A stretch of DNA of 64,000 nt from the NCBI GenBank assembly GCA_963969595.1, contig OZ018417.1:8930501-8994500 (forward strand), written 5' to 3'. Shown one piece after another: positions 23,677-36,605 of this stretch (position 1 is its first letter; every line of letters begins with the position of its first letter). The notes beneath the pieces were generated by a model that saw nothing but the letters and a program-made list of their open reading frames with translations, was not told the DNA's origin and did not search any database. The DNA is from Neckera pumila (Eukaryota > Streptophyta > Bryopsida > Hypnales > Neckeraceae). Made by a program: the position numbers and the translations under genes.

Positions 23677-23989
23677 CCAAGTTCTTCAATTCTTCTTGCC
23701 ACAGCAGTTGGTCAAGGCACTGCGGCAGGTGTCAAGGTTGAGGCCTCAATACAATTCTCCTGCTCATATCTTCAATCTGAAATTCACCTTTAGATGCTAA
23801 TTTGAAGTCCTCAATGTCTCCTTCCTCCTTCATTTCTTGAAAGTATTGCTTCTTTTCTTCTTGTAATGCCTAGCGGGAGAGTTCATCATTCTCGCAGTCA
23901 TTGTCATCTTCTTCACAATAATCACTCTGACTACTACCTCAACTGCGCCGCCTAGTGTAGCCGCATGGCAATTGCATACTACGGTGATC

Positions 23990-26160
23990 CACTATAGACT
24001 GTCACAGTCCATAATTTAGTAGAGATTTTTAAAGTTTTTGTAATTTCAAAAATATAAAAGCTGTAGAAAATGGAAAAGGACGTGCATATTATTATTGTAT
24101 ACTTGAAGATCTATTAAATACAAAATAATTTTATACTTTATTAATAAAGGACTTTGAAATATACTCTTATATACTGTCACAATCCATAGCATTAAAAATA
24201 AAGACTCATTGATCTATTAGAAATTCAAATATTTTGCAAAAGAAAGAATTGTATATAAATAGGTATATATATAATCAAATGTTTTTTTTTGAGATATATA
24301 GAATTTCTATCCCTAAATTTGTAGATATGGAGTATTTATGTATCTTTATCTTATCAGAAATACTATTGATTTTTGGGGGTGCATTAGACATACTAAAAAT
24401 CACCTTTATACAAATCTATCTTATCAAGATAATTGTAATAGGTATTTCTAAAGGTGGCCTAACTTTCAATAGAATTAATTTTTATTATAATCAATTCTAG
24501 AATTTATTGAAATAAATCAAAATAAGATGTCATTTTTGAAGTTTTTTAATGTAAATATACAAAAGCAATTTCCATTAAATTTCTTTATCTTTTGCTTTGA
24601 TACACTATAAAAAAATTATAGAAAAAAAATAAAAAAATTTTGAGATCTTATGCAATAAAATGAAATGGACTTTTATGGATGATATTCTGCTAGTTTTGGT
24701 CCATTGTAGTGTGCAATTGCCTTGCAATTTTCACTGCCGCTTTCTTCATCATCACTGGTGTCTGTCATGCTAGAAAATATGGAATCCCTTCTCATGCATG
24801 CAATGTAGATTGACATACACTTCCTACAAATCTTGATTTCAAGAAATAGTGCAACTATGCTTCATAATTCTACCTTTTGTGTCAGTCTCCCTGCTCAAAC
24901 GTTGAAACCTTGCGTTTGTGAAATGTTCATGTCATGGGATTTTTTTCTGAATACATCAATTTTGTATATCTTCTCAAAAATGAATATGACCCCAAAAGTT
25001 TTTACAATTGACGGCTTCAGCGCTCAAAATGGCGCTTGTATGTTTAAAGACAGTTCATTTCATGGCATGCGACTGAATGCAGTATTTTCTACAATAGACC
25101 TGTATAGTGCCTGCTAGCTGATGTAAGATTCTGTCTCTTTCTTCCATTCATTGATGGGTCCACTTGAATTCATTTTTGTAACTTTTTAAAAAAAAAATTT
25201 CAAACAAGTTCAATCCTTAAATCAAGCATTCATAGTCGGTGAATAGGACATGTGCATCCTCCACAAGCACCACCTTTTGTCCTAGAAGCAAGCACTTTCT
25301 GTGTAATTTCTTTAACTCCAAAAATGCAATCCATTTTATCAACTAGTTGCACGGTTTTAACACCTCTTATAAGGTTGGTTCTTAATTCCCGCTCTATTTA
25401 AGGACCTCCTACCTTAGGCTTGTTCCACCTTGGGTCTAATGTAAAACGTACGGATTCAAGTTCTACTTGCTAGGTCTAATTAAGAATGTAACTAGAAAAA
25501 TAGTATTTTGGGGATCTCTGGTTTTTATAAACACATTGGGGTCCCAGGCCTAATAAAAAGTCTACAAAAAAAGAGGTGCCCTAGAGATGTTTGTTGATCA
25601 TAAATACATTAGTTTACTTGTAACGACTTTGAGCAAAACTTCATTGTCGTCCACATTCCACAATCCACACTAAATTACAGACTGCTAGATCTGCATAGGT
25701 GGTCCTTTGCAGTTTGCACTTCTCTTATCTCCATTATAAATGTTTTCCTAATTTGGTAGAGTTAAGGTAGAGTTACCTATTTTGGATAACTTAAGCATTT
25801 CAACTTGTACAATATGCGGAATTCATTGAGAAATTGAGCTCAATGTGTGTAGAAATAAGGATGAAGAAGGATGCAAATAAAGAAAAAAAACAAAGAATGA
25901 ACATTTTATTCAATATAAATGTACATTTTTCATTTGGACCCATTCAAGTCTCATAGACTCACCTATTACAATTAGCTTTGAATGGTTTTTCTTCCTAAGC
26001 AAAGAGAAAAGAGAGATGAGTAGCTAAAATGACACAAATAGGGAATATTTTTAATGAATAGTATATCCAAATTTTGTCCACAATATTAGGCCATGACAGA
26101 GGGGTTGTCTGAAATGGTGGATACCTCTACCTTATACTGATTGTTGGAATCCAAAAGAAA
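23990..26160. other. AT-rich intergenic DNA
   Basis: A short repeat CTGTCACA(G/A)TCCATA occurs at about 23999 and 24175. Otherwise only AT-rich chance frames are seen, such as 24234-24500, whose composition (Ile/Phe/Tyr-rich) simply reflects base composition. No gene supported. Confidence 0.45.
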
Positions 26161-26165
26161 ATCTA

Positions 26166-26250
26166 CATTGAATAGTGAAATTAGATTGGTCTTCACTAAT
26201 TTCTTAATACTTTACACTATATAAATATTTATTGTTGCTGTACATGGATG
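26166..26250. mobile_element. Degenerate fragment of the 156-bp TA MITE
   Basis: Left end CATTGAATAGTG after TA, and the interior ACTATATAAATATTTATTG followed by GCTGTACAT, parallel the copies at 2318 and 62338. The right terminus is not recognisable. Confidence 0.5.
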
Positions 26251-26749
26251 CAATAATTTTCATCAACCCAAAACCATGTGTGGGGCAAGGCCTGTTTGAG
26301 AGAGTTGTATATTTATACAACAAGTTCAAAATATTAATTTTTAATTTGATAATATTGACTTATTTTTACAACGAACTTCACTAATGTTTTTCATTTTTAA
26401 AATACCAATTTAATCTATAAAAGCATTTACAAGTATTATGGATATAATTAATTGTTTATAAAAATCAATCTTTGTGTCAATTCATTTACAAATGCAAGAA
26501 AAATTCACAATTGGCTCCAAATAGGAACTATTTACTATAATTTTTGCTTAAGTCTTGTTGTCAATTGATAGATGATTATAGATTTTCTTAACATATACAT
26601 TGTAGAAGACCAAAAAATGTTTAGCAAATTCTCAAAATTCTAATTCTTTTCAAATTTATTCTCACATCTCATTTTTAAGAGGTATATAATTTAGCTAGAC
26701 TAGAGTCTGTAAGGGACAATTATGAAATTGGATCAATTTACCTTTCATT

Positions 26750-26976
26750 CATTACAAGAAAAAGGGTGTGTTTTAAATGAGTTTTTTAAGTGTAGTCCTA
26801 GAGATAAGATTATAAGCAATGACCTTTACAGAGATTTTCAATAAAATAATACTAGAAATTCATGTACTTCTCGTAAGTTTTTACTGAAAATCTCCATTAA
26901 GGTCATTTACTAATAATCTTATCTCTAGGCCTATACAATTTAAAACTCACTGAAAACACCCTTTTCTCTTATAGTG
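26750..26976. mobile_element. 227-bp CACTA-type MITE, 3-bp duplication ATT
   Basis: Left end CATTACAAGAAAAAGGGTG and right end CACCCTTTTCTCTTATAGTG form imperfect terminal inverted repeats that extend into a near-complete palindrome: TAGTCCTAGAGATAAGATTA pairs with TAATCTTATCTCTAGGCCTA. It is flanked by ATT on both sides (26747-26749 and 26977-26979), the 3-bp duplication expected for CACTA elements. A truncated relative lies at 49890-50052. No coding capacity. A transcript would form a long hairpin. Confidence 0.85.
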
Positions 26977-27300
26977 ATTGTACATTTAGCATGCACCTTA
27001 CTATTTTTCAATTCATCACAATAATTATTAATATCAGTACTTGCACTATAGATGATAGATGAGATAACTTTGAATGTTTTATATGCCCCCAAGCGGTTGG
27101 TTTCAACATCTAGTTATAATCATGCATCCATATATTCAATTAGGCAACCATACTATAAAAGCATCCCCACCCTTGTTTGTAAAATTTGACATCAAAGTTG
27201 ACACGAGAGTTGACAAGCCTAAATCTTACATCTATTTTTGAAGAATCTTATTCTCTTGTCTTCCACCCTTGTTCAAGGTATGTGTCCCATATATAGTCAA

Positions 27301-27895
27301 TTAATCCCTAAAAGATAGTTGTTCGTTGAACGAACAATTGAAATTTTGGGTAGATTCTTATAAAGTCAATTTTGGTTAGATGCTTGCGAAATTTTGACAC
27401 AAGGTGTATATGTATACCCCATTGCAGAAAATTTAATTTTTTTTCTGACTGGATGTCTGGATCAAAAGTTATGCTACCCTGTACTTTTCTAGTAGCTCGA
27501 GCAGGGAATATTTTGGAGAATCTGGTACAAAAAAATCAGCAACTCTTGAAACTTGCCATGTATGTAAATTACATAAATCAAGATGCAAATATACCAAAAA
27601 AATAAGCTTACGTAGTGTAAAAATCTCACTCTAGGAGGAGTTAAAGTTTGTTCACCCTGTCGAGCAAGGTTAAAAAAAAACTTTTCTTGTAACCCTAAAC
27701 ATTATATTCTTTCAATTCGTGCGGTCAAAGTTTCTGAAATTTTTTCCACACATTTCTATAGTAGTCTAGTGCAAATTTGTACAGTTGAATTTTTTTTCTT
27801 AAGTATTTATTTTTTCATGTTTTTCTTACTATCCTAAAAAATAGTAATTTTCTTACAATTTTGCACGAAATGTGCCTCTGGGCTTTAAAGGTTAA
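27301..27895. mobile_element. TTAA-flanked element, 595 bp
   Basis: Bounded by TTAA (27301-27304 and 27892-27895), with left terminus TCCCTAAAAG and right terminus CTTTAAAGG, which are diverged versions of the family ends. The left half is homologous to the fragment at 60933 and, reversed, to 3916-4184. The 77-residue frame at 27372-27605 is inside the element and has a counterpart at 3916-4110 on the other strand, but there is no sign of selection. Confidence 0.7.
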
Positions 27896-28619
27896 CCAGT
27901 GACTAAGTGGAATATAATAGGATAAAGGTGACCAAATATGCATTTCAAGGGCCCTTCCTAGACATTCTAAAATTGAAGTCAAAAAGAAAATTTTAACAGT
28001 CTGAAAGCAATTATCATCCACCCTCTGGCAAATATTAGACGCTATCAGGGCAAAGGTGAGGGTGCTCTAAAGCAACCCAATTCAAACTCAATACAAGGCG
28101 GCCACAAAAAAGTCTAATGTAATTAATTCTAAAATATACATCTACAATGAAGAGTACCAAAATTTATAGGAGGGCAAAAATTTGTCTTAATAGTGAGGAA
28201 AGAAAATTAGCATCACCAAAAAAATTAGAATCACCACAAAGTTTTATTCTATTCGATATTGGTTGCAAAACACAATATGTCAATCTGCATAATTCAAAAT
28301 AGTGACTTTAGTGAACTAGTGCCAAATGTACTCTTAGGACAAATCACTATTATTGAAATAGTTAGCCTTGGAAGGACGTCACCCTATCACCACAATAGTC
28401 AACCCTATGACATTGTTGCAGATACTAAGTGTGTGAAGGATGACAAAGAATCCTTCTATATAAGGCAAAATTGAAATTGTTCAGCTTTGGAATTGTATGA
28501 AGTTTGTGTGAAGTTTGTTTGACATGCAATGAGTGCTTCAGGTTGTATTTTAAGCAAATGATTCACAGAGACCCATAGGGTGATTTCCAATGACCAACCT
28601 AGTGTTCCAAGGTTAATCC
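27896..28619. other. Spacer between two TTAA elements
   Basis: Short frames only (for example 28259-28474), no motif recognised. Nothing else supported. Confidence 0.4.
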
Positions 28620-29536
28620 TTAACCGTTAAAGCATTGAACATGCTTTTTTGAGAACATAGCATTTTGGAGCAGCTCACTACAAGCGCAGTTGTTATTTTT
28701 TTTCTTTGAAATTTTTATACAACATTTTCCTGAGGATTAGCTTTAAGGCCCAACAATTTTCAAAACTTTTGATTGCATGGTTAAAGAGTTATTATATGAA
28801 ATGTGATTTTCAATGCTCGGCAAGCAGCTAAAAAAATTCTTAAAAAATCACTTTTAAAAAAATGAAAATTTGAAATTGATTCTCTAGATTTAGATATACA
28901 AGGAAAGCATTGAATCATTCCATTTTGATTTATGAGATGAAAATTATGAGGTGTTCTAGTTTGCGGGCAGTTACAAATTTCCTATTCTAAAATAAACTTT
29001 GAAGTCCTTTATTTAACTCAATTTTCAATATTTTTGAAAAAATAAAAACAGTGGGTGTAGATAGGTTATTACAAAATTATAAACATTGGGATTGGCATTT
29101 TTTCAATTCTATAATTAAATTCTTAACAATTTAATGTTTTGAATCATTCTCTACTTCTTTTTACTTATTATTTTTTTCCTTTATGTTGTACAATTCCAAA
29201 AAATTTGAAAATTTTCAAGCATATAGCCAACTTGACTTAAAAATGAATTCAAAGAGTAACTACCATTTTGAACATTTTTTCATACAAATGTAACCTTGTG
29301 AAGTGCAGCTGCCTAAATTTTTATGGAGACAAAAAAAGGAATTTTCTCAAACATTATTACCTTGCAATCTACATGGTGAAATTTTTGTCCACATATTCTC
29401 AAACCAATGCACTAGAAGATCTTATGGTTACATGTGTCCAAAAAATGTTTTTTTTCTAAAGTTTGGTACTTGTATTAGAAATGGCAATTTTGGAGCATTT
29501 TGGGTGAAAACATAGTCAAAAACCTTTAAGGGTTAA
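28620..29536. mobile_element. TTAA-flanked element, 917 bp
   Basis: Left end TTAACCGTTAAAGCA and right end ACCTTTAAGGGTTAA. The first 340 bp are homologous to 22558-22905. The last part (GGCAATTTTGGAGCATTTTGG, then AAACCTTTAAGGG) resembles the right end of 59986-60924. Apparent full-length, non-autonomous member of the TTAA family. Confidence 0.75.
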
Positions 29537-30453
29537 ACGTCAATATGAACATTTGGCATTTGATGGATGACAAATAATTCTTTTAGTAAAACAAAAATTC
29601 AACTATTCATCCTCATAATTTTGTTCTAAAATAGTTTGACTTCCACTGAGATCTTTTGCAATTTATTAAGCCAAGCAATTCACACGGTAATGAAAAGGGA
29701 TGATTTCTAGGGTCACACATTCATCCTTTGAGGGTTGACCAAAAAAATCAAACTCTCCAATGAATAGGTGCATAATTGACTCTACATTTCTTAGAAAATC
29801 ATTTGTGGGACAACACTCGTCGTTAGAGGGTTAACGAACAGTCTCACATAAAACGCAGCCACATTCTAATCGTCGTCAAAACCAACGAAACTTCCAACAC
29901 AACGACCGAACTCCTCAAGCCGCACAACGCACCTCCGTCACCAAACACAACAGAAGCCCAAAAGCAACCACTCGTACAGCGACGCATGTACTGTGCAGCA
30001 ATAAACAGGGAATAGCCAGAAACTCAAATAAGTGCAGACAGACCTCAGGGCCTCGAATATTGGAAACATACCTTTACATATGAAGCTCTACAGGGAGGAG
30101 CACAAGGAGAGGAGTCAAGTCACCATACAAATCACTCTTGCAAGTGACTCCAAAGCTAATAACTTAACAGCGGCGCTGCGCTTGCTGCTAAGCGGAATGT
30201 ACAGATACACAGGCCCAGTTCCCGGGGCGATCATTTATATCCTTCCCATTCGTTGGTCTCTTCCTACAGGAACGACACTGCGACTAAAAGTGGAAACGAC
30301 TTCGTACCCTCCTATCAAATGACTGGCAACACGACCTCGTAAGCAACCGGCACAGTAACTCCCCCACCGGAAACCGAATTTATCCTACAAGTTCTAAGCT
30401 GAGTAGGAGTTGGAACGAACAAAAGACTACCGCTATCTAAAGAACGACACTGT
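29537..30453. other. 3' flank of CUL1; GC content rises
   Basis: Base composition changes near 29820 from AT-rich to roughly balanced and stays so through the CUL1 gene. The first few hundred bases below 30454 should contain the 3' untranslated region of CUL1. I cannot identify the cleavage site. The 96-residue plus-strand frame at 30032-30322 has no recognised motif and may be chance. Confidence 0.4.
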
Positions 30454-33400
30454 CTAGGCCACGTATTTAAAGATGTTCGGGTTCTCCTTGTCTCGCTCCA
30501 GATATTCACGAGCAATCAGGTCCTCAACTCGCTTCTTGATCACCTTGAAATCCGGCTGGACAAAAACAACGGAGCCAACCCAAGCACGTCAGGACAAGGA
30601 TTTCAACCTCGAAACAATCCAACACTGCCGAGTGACTTCAAAGAACTCACAAGCATGAACTACAAAGAACTACACCGAAACAGAAACGAAACCCATCAAA
30701 TCCATGGCACCAGCGGGAATCGAAGGCACACCTTGAACATCCGCCCAAGCTGCTCAACACATTCAGAGACGAGTTGCTGATGAGGCAACTGTTTCCGACT
30801 TTTCATGATCCTTACAATCGAGGCATCAATGGCGTAACGACGGTCCTTGTCCACATCCTCAATCACCTTCTTCTTTTCGTCCATGGGCGGCAATGGGATC
30901 TGACGGGACAACAAACATGCTCAGCGGACACGCAAAACGGAAATGAAGACCTCCCAAGTGCTCTACCTATCTACTTCAGCCTCCCTGCGTCACACGCAAG
31001 CGAGTGGACCAACCAGGAAGAACGTACACATGACGCCCATCCGCCTGCACAACGAGGAGCGACAGGAAAAGTTCACATACCTTGATACGTCTCATCTTGT
31101 CAGTGAAATTGGTATTAAATTCAAAGCTGTCACTTTGACCCACGGTCCGGGTGTTGGGAGTCTTCAGAAGAATCTTGTATTTCGCACACGACAACGAGTG
31201 CAACAATCGAACGATATCCTCATCCGTAAGGTTCAGCTGATTCTTGATATCGTTGTAGCTCAGCCTATCCTCAGCATTAAATAACAAAAGCACTGCAGCC
31301 TGCAACAGAGCACAAGAGGCAATTGGAGGCCAAAAAGTGGACGGAGCTGCAATAACAAAACGAAAGCAACTTCCAAAAACACACAACGCAAACGTCCCCG
31401 TCATCAAAACGACAATTATTGGGACAAAAACACGCTCCAAAATTTACCCTCCAGTAGTCAGAAAGACGGCAGAGACCCACAAGAATCCGACAACCTCGAG
31501 GACCCACGAGAAAAGAAATGCCACCCCGGGCAGATCATACCTGATACGTCGTCACAATGAGCTCAATCGGCTTGGTGTCAAACTTTCCAGTTATGTTACA
31601 AGTTCCCAAAGAATAAATCCAAGTCAGCTTCCGATGCTTGGTTTTCGTCTGATAAAACTCCTTAAAAACTTCAACGCATTTCACCTGGATGGGAAACACG
31701 ACATCAAGTCAGCACGGAGGGAGACCAACTGATACATACTGGCGCCAAATTATCCAAACAAACCAAGTGCACACAAAAGTAACACCTCGAACTTGATGAG
31801 CGGGGACGAAAAACATCCTATCTCTATTTACAGCATTCCAGCTAACCTGAGCATAACATGCCTCCACCACATCAGAAAAAAAACAGGCAGGACACGGGAA
31901 AACTTACCATCTCTGCTGGTAAAGCCAAGTCCGAAGACTTATAACTGGGCCAAAACCCAGTTGTGAGAACGGTCACTGTCAGGTCAATGCCTGGATTGGA
32001 CGACGTGTTCTCCGCCAAATACTCCTCGAAGTTCGTCTGATTCTCGCGTGCAAGGGTCAGATCGGTCACCTGCAAATGGGTGCATGGCCGACGTCAAAAG
32101 CATGCCACGGGTCGACCACTCCTTCTCAGCACTTCGATCTCAAGGAACACAAACCAAAATAGCACAGGTAGAGCTTGCTCCTTAAAGACCAAGGAAACCA
32201 GCTAAAACAAGGAACCCGGTAGTTACCATGCCCTCCATCTTGGAGGTGAATTGCCCTCCACACTGCTGTTTCAACTTCGTCAAGATGCTGCGCTCGTGGT
32301 CATCATTGGCACTCTTGTCGAACAGAAGCCTTCGGGCCAATTTCTTCCTAAAACCATGGACAAAACACGACGGCAAACCTTTACATAATCAGATACTGAC
32401 CAAAAAAATCCAGAGATTACAGTTTGTGTAAGGCAGCGTGTGTCGCGCCAATCCAACGTTCACGTTGACGTTGATGGCTAATAACAAAAACTATATCTTA
32501 CCAATCTTGCTAAAATACGACTTAAGAAACATACTGGTCGGTGAAAATATACGCAGCCATCACAGAAGGAAATACAAGAAAACCGATCAAACTCACCTGT
32601 AAAACTCCGCGAACAGATCCTTATCGCTGATGTACGCAAGAAGCTTAACCACCTGCACTCTCACCAAAATATGCATCAGATGAAGAAAGAATAGAAAAAC
32701 CTACATCAAACCAAGGTGGGTCGAGGGGGACTAAAACTAACAGCTACAACAAGGCCTCAGGTTCGATGCACGAGACACATCCAGCCCAAGGAGGAATTCA
32801 AGAAGCCTCCTGACTCAACGGAAAGGGAGTAGCCGCCAGAGACTCAATGCGCACCAAGTATACTCAAGACCTGACTAGAAACTCAACGACCAGACTTTGG
32901 TAGGAATATTTAGACAGCGATACCTTCTCCAGAGTATCTTCGATGGCTTCGTCGCTCAGCTTCTCACTGCCACCCTTCTTTAATAAATTATCACAAAAAG
33001 TGGCCAGGAGCTCGGCACTCGTGCTGCCAGCCACACCCTTATTGCAGAACACTTCGAAAGCTTCTTTCAAAGCCTTGTGGAAAAGGGAATGATTCACAAA
33101 GCACTCGCTCACGTACTGCAAATACATGTCGTGTAACTCAATCACCTTGCGCACAAAGGCCTGCTCTTGAACACCCACGGTATCTCTCTTCTCAGCTTTC
33201 TTATTACTGGCGGCATCTTCGGCTTGCTTCACCAGGGCAGTGCCCTCGTCTGTAACATGCTGCCGAAATATGCTAGCCACGGGTTCCAAGCCCTTCGGAA
33301 CTCGGGAGAAAAGACGGTACATTCTCGAAAGATCATCGACCTTATCATCTCTTAGAAGAGTATGGCAACCCGAATGTTCCTTCTCAAGTAACTGGGACTC

Positions 33401-35286
33401 GTACTGCGTCAGTAACTCCTGTTGAACTTTCTCCAGCAGTTTCTGCTCGCTGCTGGCATGCAAGTAGTGACCCACCCTTTCCTTCTCCCTCCTCAAACAT
33501 TCCTCAGCCTTCAGCATGTAGTCGGGACAGGAATCCTCTTCGATCCACGAAGCGGCCTTTCTCGAATAATAAGCAGCGGTGTCTTGGAGCATAGACGTCT
33601 CAAAGTCGGCCTCATACGCATCCATATTACCCATTCCAATCTCGACGAAGATGCCCAAGACGTTCTTCAGAAGGGCCCGGTCGATTTGCTCGCCTTCGCG
33701 CTCACGATCAACCTGGACACAATCAATAATCTCTCAGCATGCGGCCGCGCATCCAGTCGGAACCACGACAGACGCAGATCACGTCGGAAATTCACCAACT
33801 CACCAGTGCAATTACTGCATCCTTCACGTTGATCTTCATCTCCGCATACACCTGCGCGTCAAAAAGTCGCTCATGAGACCACAACCGATACAGAACCCAA
33901 CACACGACGGGCGGAGAGAACAAGGATCGACCCGACGATACAATAAGCTAAGGGGTGATGTTTCCACGTGAACTACAGATCAGGGATCAAAGTCCCAAGT
34001 GGAAACCCACAACACTGTCGTTGATAATTAGAAGGTGCATCCCAACAAGGATCGTCCCATGCATTGCGAGTAGCCGAGCCCTCATTAACAGGCACTGCCA
34101 AGATCATTGAACCCTTGGCAAGTGCACTACAGAATGCAAAGGTTTATCAAAAGGATGGAAATCATTGCTCCAGCATTTTGCTGTCAAGCATAGAAGTTCA
34201 TTGACGTGGACGCAGATAGCCGGCCTCCAGGTCTTCTCAACACACAGGAATCCCCCTCTTGTTTCAAAAATGCTGCATCTACCAAAATGATAAAGACTGC
34301 ATCACAAACTACATACCAGGTCGCGGAAGGTCATGAGCCCCACGTCGCTCAGAGCTGGAAGCGATCTCCTCGCAATGAAGTAGCGATCGAGGTAATTGAA
34401 AAACCGGGACAGCCATCGGACCATAATTTTGTGGTTGTCCCATCGCTTCACGAGCTCTTTCAGCATAAACTCCTCATGCTTTTCTCTAAGAGCAGGTAAC
34501 ACCTACACGGCGAAATGATGCAGATCAGAACCCTGCGAGGCTTACCATTAGACCGACTTAGCCCTTCACGTTAAAAAATTCAAGTACGAAGGCCACGTGA
34601 ATCCATAGCATTGACACGCAAGGGTTCACGCAAATGATTTGCAAACGAAAGAATCGCAATTGCCTTCACTCCGAATTGCCGACAATCTCAAGGAACGAGT
34701 CCAGAGAAAAGAGAGGAATGCGAACCTTGGACTTAATATATTCCTCGAAAGACTCCCTATACCGATCATATAGCTGCTGAGAATAATCCTGTGGAGGCTT
34801 CTGCGTACACATATTGTAGATGGTCCTGTACAAAAACATTAAGGAATCCGCCCAAGAACAGATAAACATGAACAATTCCACCTTCATGCGCTCTGACTAC
34901 ACATGTTCCAAATCCTCAATAAATTCTCTCTCAAGTCTCACACCACAAAATGCCGGACCCTGCATAATAGAACAAGCAATTCCTGTGTTTCCTGCCTCTC
35001 TTGCGTGTCCATAAAGTAAACGCAGTTTTCATTTGGTACAACGTAGCACGGAAATGAGCACATGAAAACGATCACAACATCGCATTCAGCTGATTACAAA
35101 TTTCGTAAAACCTAAATTCAAAATGCATGTCAATTGATCGAATTTCGGATACGTGTAAAGGAGCATGTATTCCTCGGAGCTGAACTGCTCCTGCACGCCC
35201 TCCAGTATATTCTTCAGCTTGGTGATGCCTTTCAGCATGAAGGCCCATCCTTTCTCCAACTCGATAACCTTCCGCTCGTTACTCAT
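30454..35286 (-). CDS. CUL1: Cullin-1, SCF ubiquitin ligase scaffold, twelve exons
   Basis: Exons in order of translation: 35286-35153, 34825-34726, 34502-34317, 33851-33804, 33712-32924, 32652-32597, 32347-32227, 32069-31908, 31684-31541, 31299-31081, 30899-30732, 30555-30454. All introns are GT-AG (91-465 bp) and phases join in frame to 742 residues, close to plant CUL1 (about 740). The N-terminus [11 protein letters not shown] and [17 protein letters not shown] (residues about 37-53) form the SKP1-binding face of cullin repeat 1. [18 protein letters not shown] and [13 protein letters not shown] mark the cullin homology domain that holds RBX1. [18 protein letters not shown] carries the NEDD8 acceptor Lys, about residue 686. 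The winged helix ends in [16 protein letters not shown]. An in-frame ATG at 35319 also exists, but 35286 matches the family start; an AG at about 35302 suggests a 5' UTR intron ending just before it. Role: scaffold joining SKP1/F-box proteins to RBX1/E2. No damage seen. It is CUL1-type rather than CUL3 or CUL4, judging by the N-terminal motifs. Confidence 0.97.
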
Positions 35287-35327
35287 CTTTACGGCCGCCT
35301 GTCCTCTTTTGGTAATCAATCACCAGC

Positions 35328-35374
35328 CCTCCACCTCCACCTCCACCTCCACCTCCACCTTCACCTCGACGTCA
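35328..35374. repeat. (CCACCT)n microsatellite upstream of CUL1 start
   Basis: About seven units of CCACCT on the plus strand, which is AGGTGG on the sense strand of CUL1, beginning about 42 bp upstream of the start codon. It would lie in the 5' leader or a leader intron. Confidence 0.85.
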
Positions 35375-35920
35375 CTCCACAATTAATCTCAACCACCGAC
35401 AAACAGTCACCCTTCAAACCACACAACAAACCCTACCCTAAAAAAATTCACCGGAGAAACCACGCCACACCATCAATGAACCCCGAATCACACTCTCAAC
35501 AAGTGACACCGCTTTAGACACAACCCCTCCCCGACCCTCCGCTGCCCTATCGCCGGTGCAATCATCACCTCCGCCAAACCCCCAGACAAAAGCAAAAAAC
35601 TCGTTCCACCACGAACTCCTCTGAACTTGTATTCTACCTCGTTGACACCGCAAGAGAATGGAGTATCCTCACGACCTCCACGGAACCCGAACTGCAACGG
35701 CGATCGAAAGCAAAAAGCAAAGCGAAACCAGGCTTCGTAGCAGCTGGTATCCTTGCAGCTTCGAAGTCACAAGCAAAGATCGTCATTGAAGTCTCTTGCA
35801 GGAGAAGTCATAGACATTTTCTTACAGACAGTAGAGGACAGGGACGGGGATGAAATCTTTATCCCTCTCCATTTGTCTGTACATCCATTTCCCCATTAAG
35901 CTGATAATCTTTAATAATTT
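35375..35920. promoter_or_regulatory. Probable CUL1 leader and promoter region
   Basis: GC-richer sequence upstream of CUL1 on the minus strand. The overlapping frames here (35438-35697 minus, 35134-35517 plus) are not supported as genes. No clear TATA box or start site can be fixed. The role is inferred from position only. Confidence 0.35.
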
Positions 35921-35935
35921 CACGGTTTCCTGTGA

Positions 35936-36065
35936 TGGTTCCCTGTGTTGGTTCCCTGTGTTGGTTCCCTGTGATGGTTCCCTGTGATGGTTCCCTGTGA
36001 TGGTTCCCTGTGTTGGTTCCCTGTGATGGTTCCCTGTGATGGTTCCCTGTGATGGTTCCCTGTGA
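35936..36065. repeat. 13-bp minisatellite, ten copies
   Basis: Ten head-to-tail units of TGGTTCCCTGTG(A/T) with no indels. Seven units end in A and three in T. A degenerate eleventh unit lies at 35923-35935. It lies about 650 bp upstream of the CUL1 start. Confidence 0.95.
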
Positions 36066-36354
36066 TGATCCTTTTAGGGGTTAGTTCTAAAAAGCAACTG
36101 GCCCCTAAAATCGTTCATGGCACGTAGGTACCAGTTATGTACATTTGAGGAGGTGGTCGGTTTTAGTGACCTTTGTGTTTCAACTTCAAAAAGCTGTAAC
36201 TAATTCCACAGAGGTTCAAAAAATATGAAACGACTTGATTAGATGCCAATTCCATTTTTCTTCCTACAAAATTTTTTTGAAAATTGTTTCAAGAAATTTA
36301 GCTTCCCCCAAAAGGCAAGCAACTCTTAAATGGTTGCTTTAAGAGCAGATTACC

Positions 36355-36605
36355 TTACTAGTATGCCATGTGTCGTTGCCACAACCAAAATAAAAGTAAA
36401 AGTAATTTTTTAATTTCTTAATTCAATAAAAACTTCAAAATTCAATAACTTTCACACCGTAAGTCCAAATGTCACAAAACAAAGCCCGTGCACCCTTTAC
36501 TCCTGAGTGCTTTCCAATGTAGAACAAGATCGAATACGCATGGTCCAAGAGATCTCAATGTAACAAACAAACAAACAAAACAAAACAAAACAACCTCACT
36601 TAAGG
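36355..36605. repeat. Dispersed repeat, copy B (pair with 12682-12921)
   Basis: Same segment order as 12682-12921. Here the sequence continues through AAGGTACTGAAT without the 471-bp MITE that interrupts copy A. A short GGATGGATGGATG tract follows. Confidence 0.75.

Noticed and set aside
24234..24500. Ile/Phe/Tyr-rich frame
   Set aside because: Composition follows from very low GC; no motif, no conservation evidence.
30976..31732. Plus- and minus-strand frames longer than single CUL1 exons
   Set aside because: They read through splice sites of CUL1 exons 9-11 into introns; the true exons end at GT-AG boundaries.
33422..33971. Plus-strand frames of 130-136 residues over CUL1
   Set aside because: Antisense shadows of CUL1 exon 5 and neighbouring introns.
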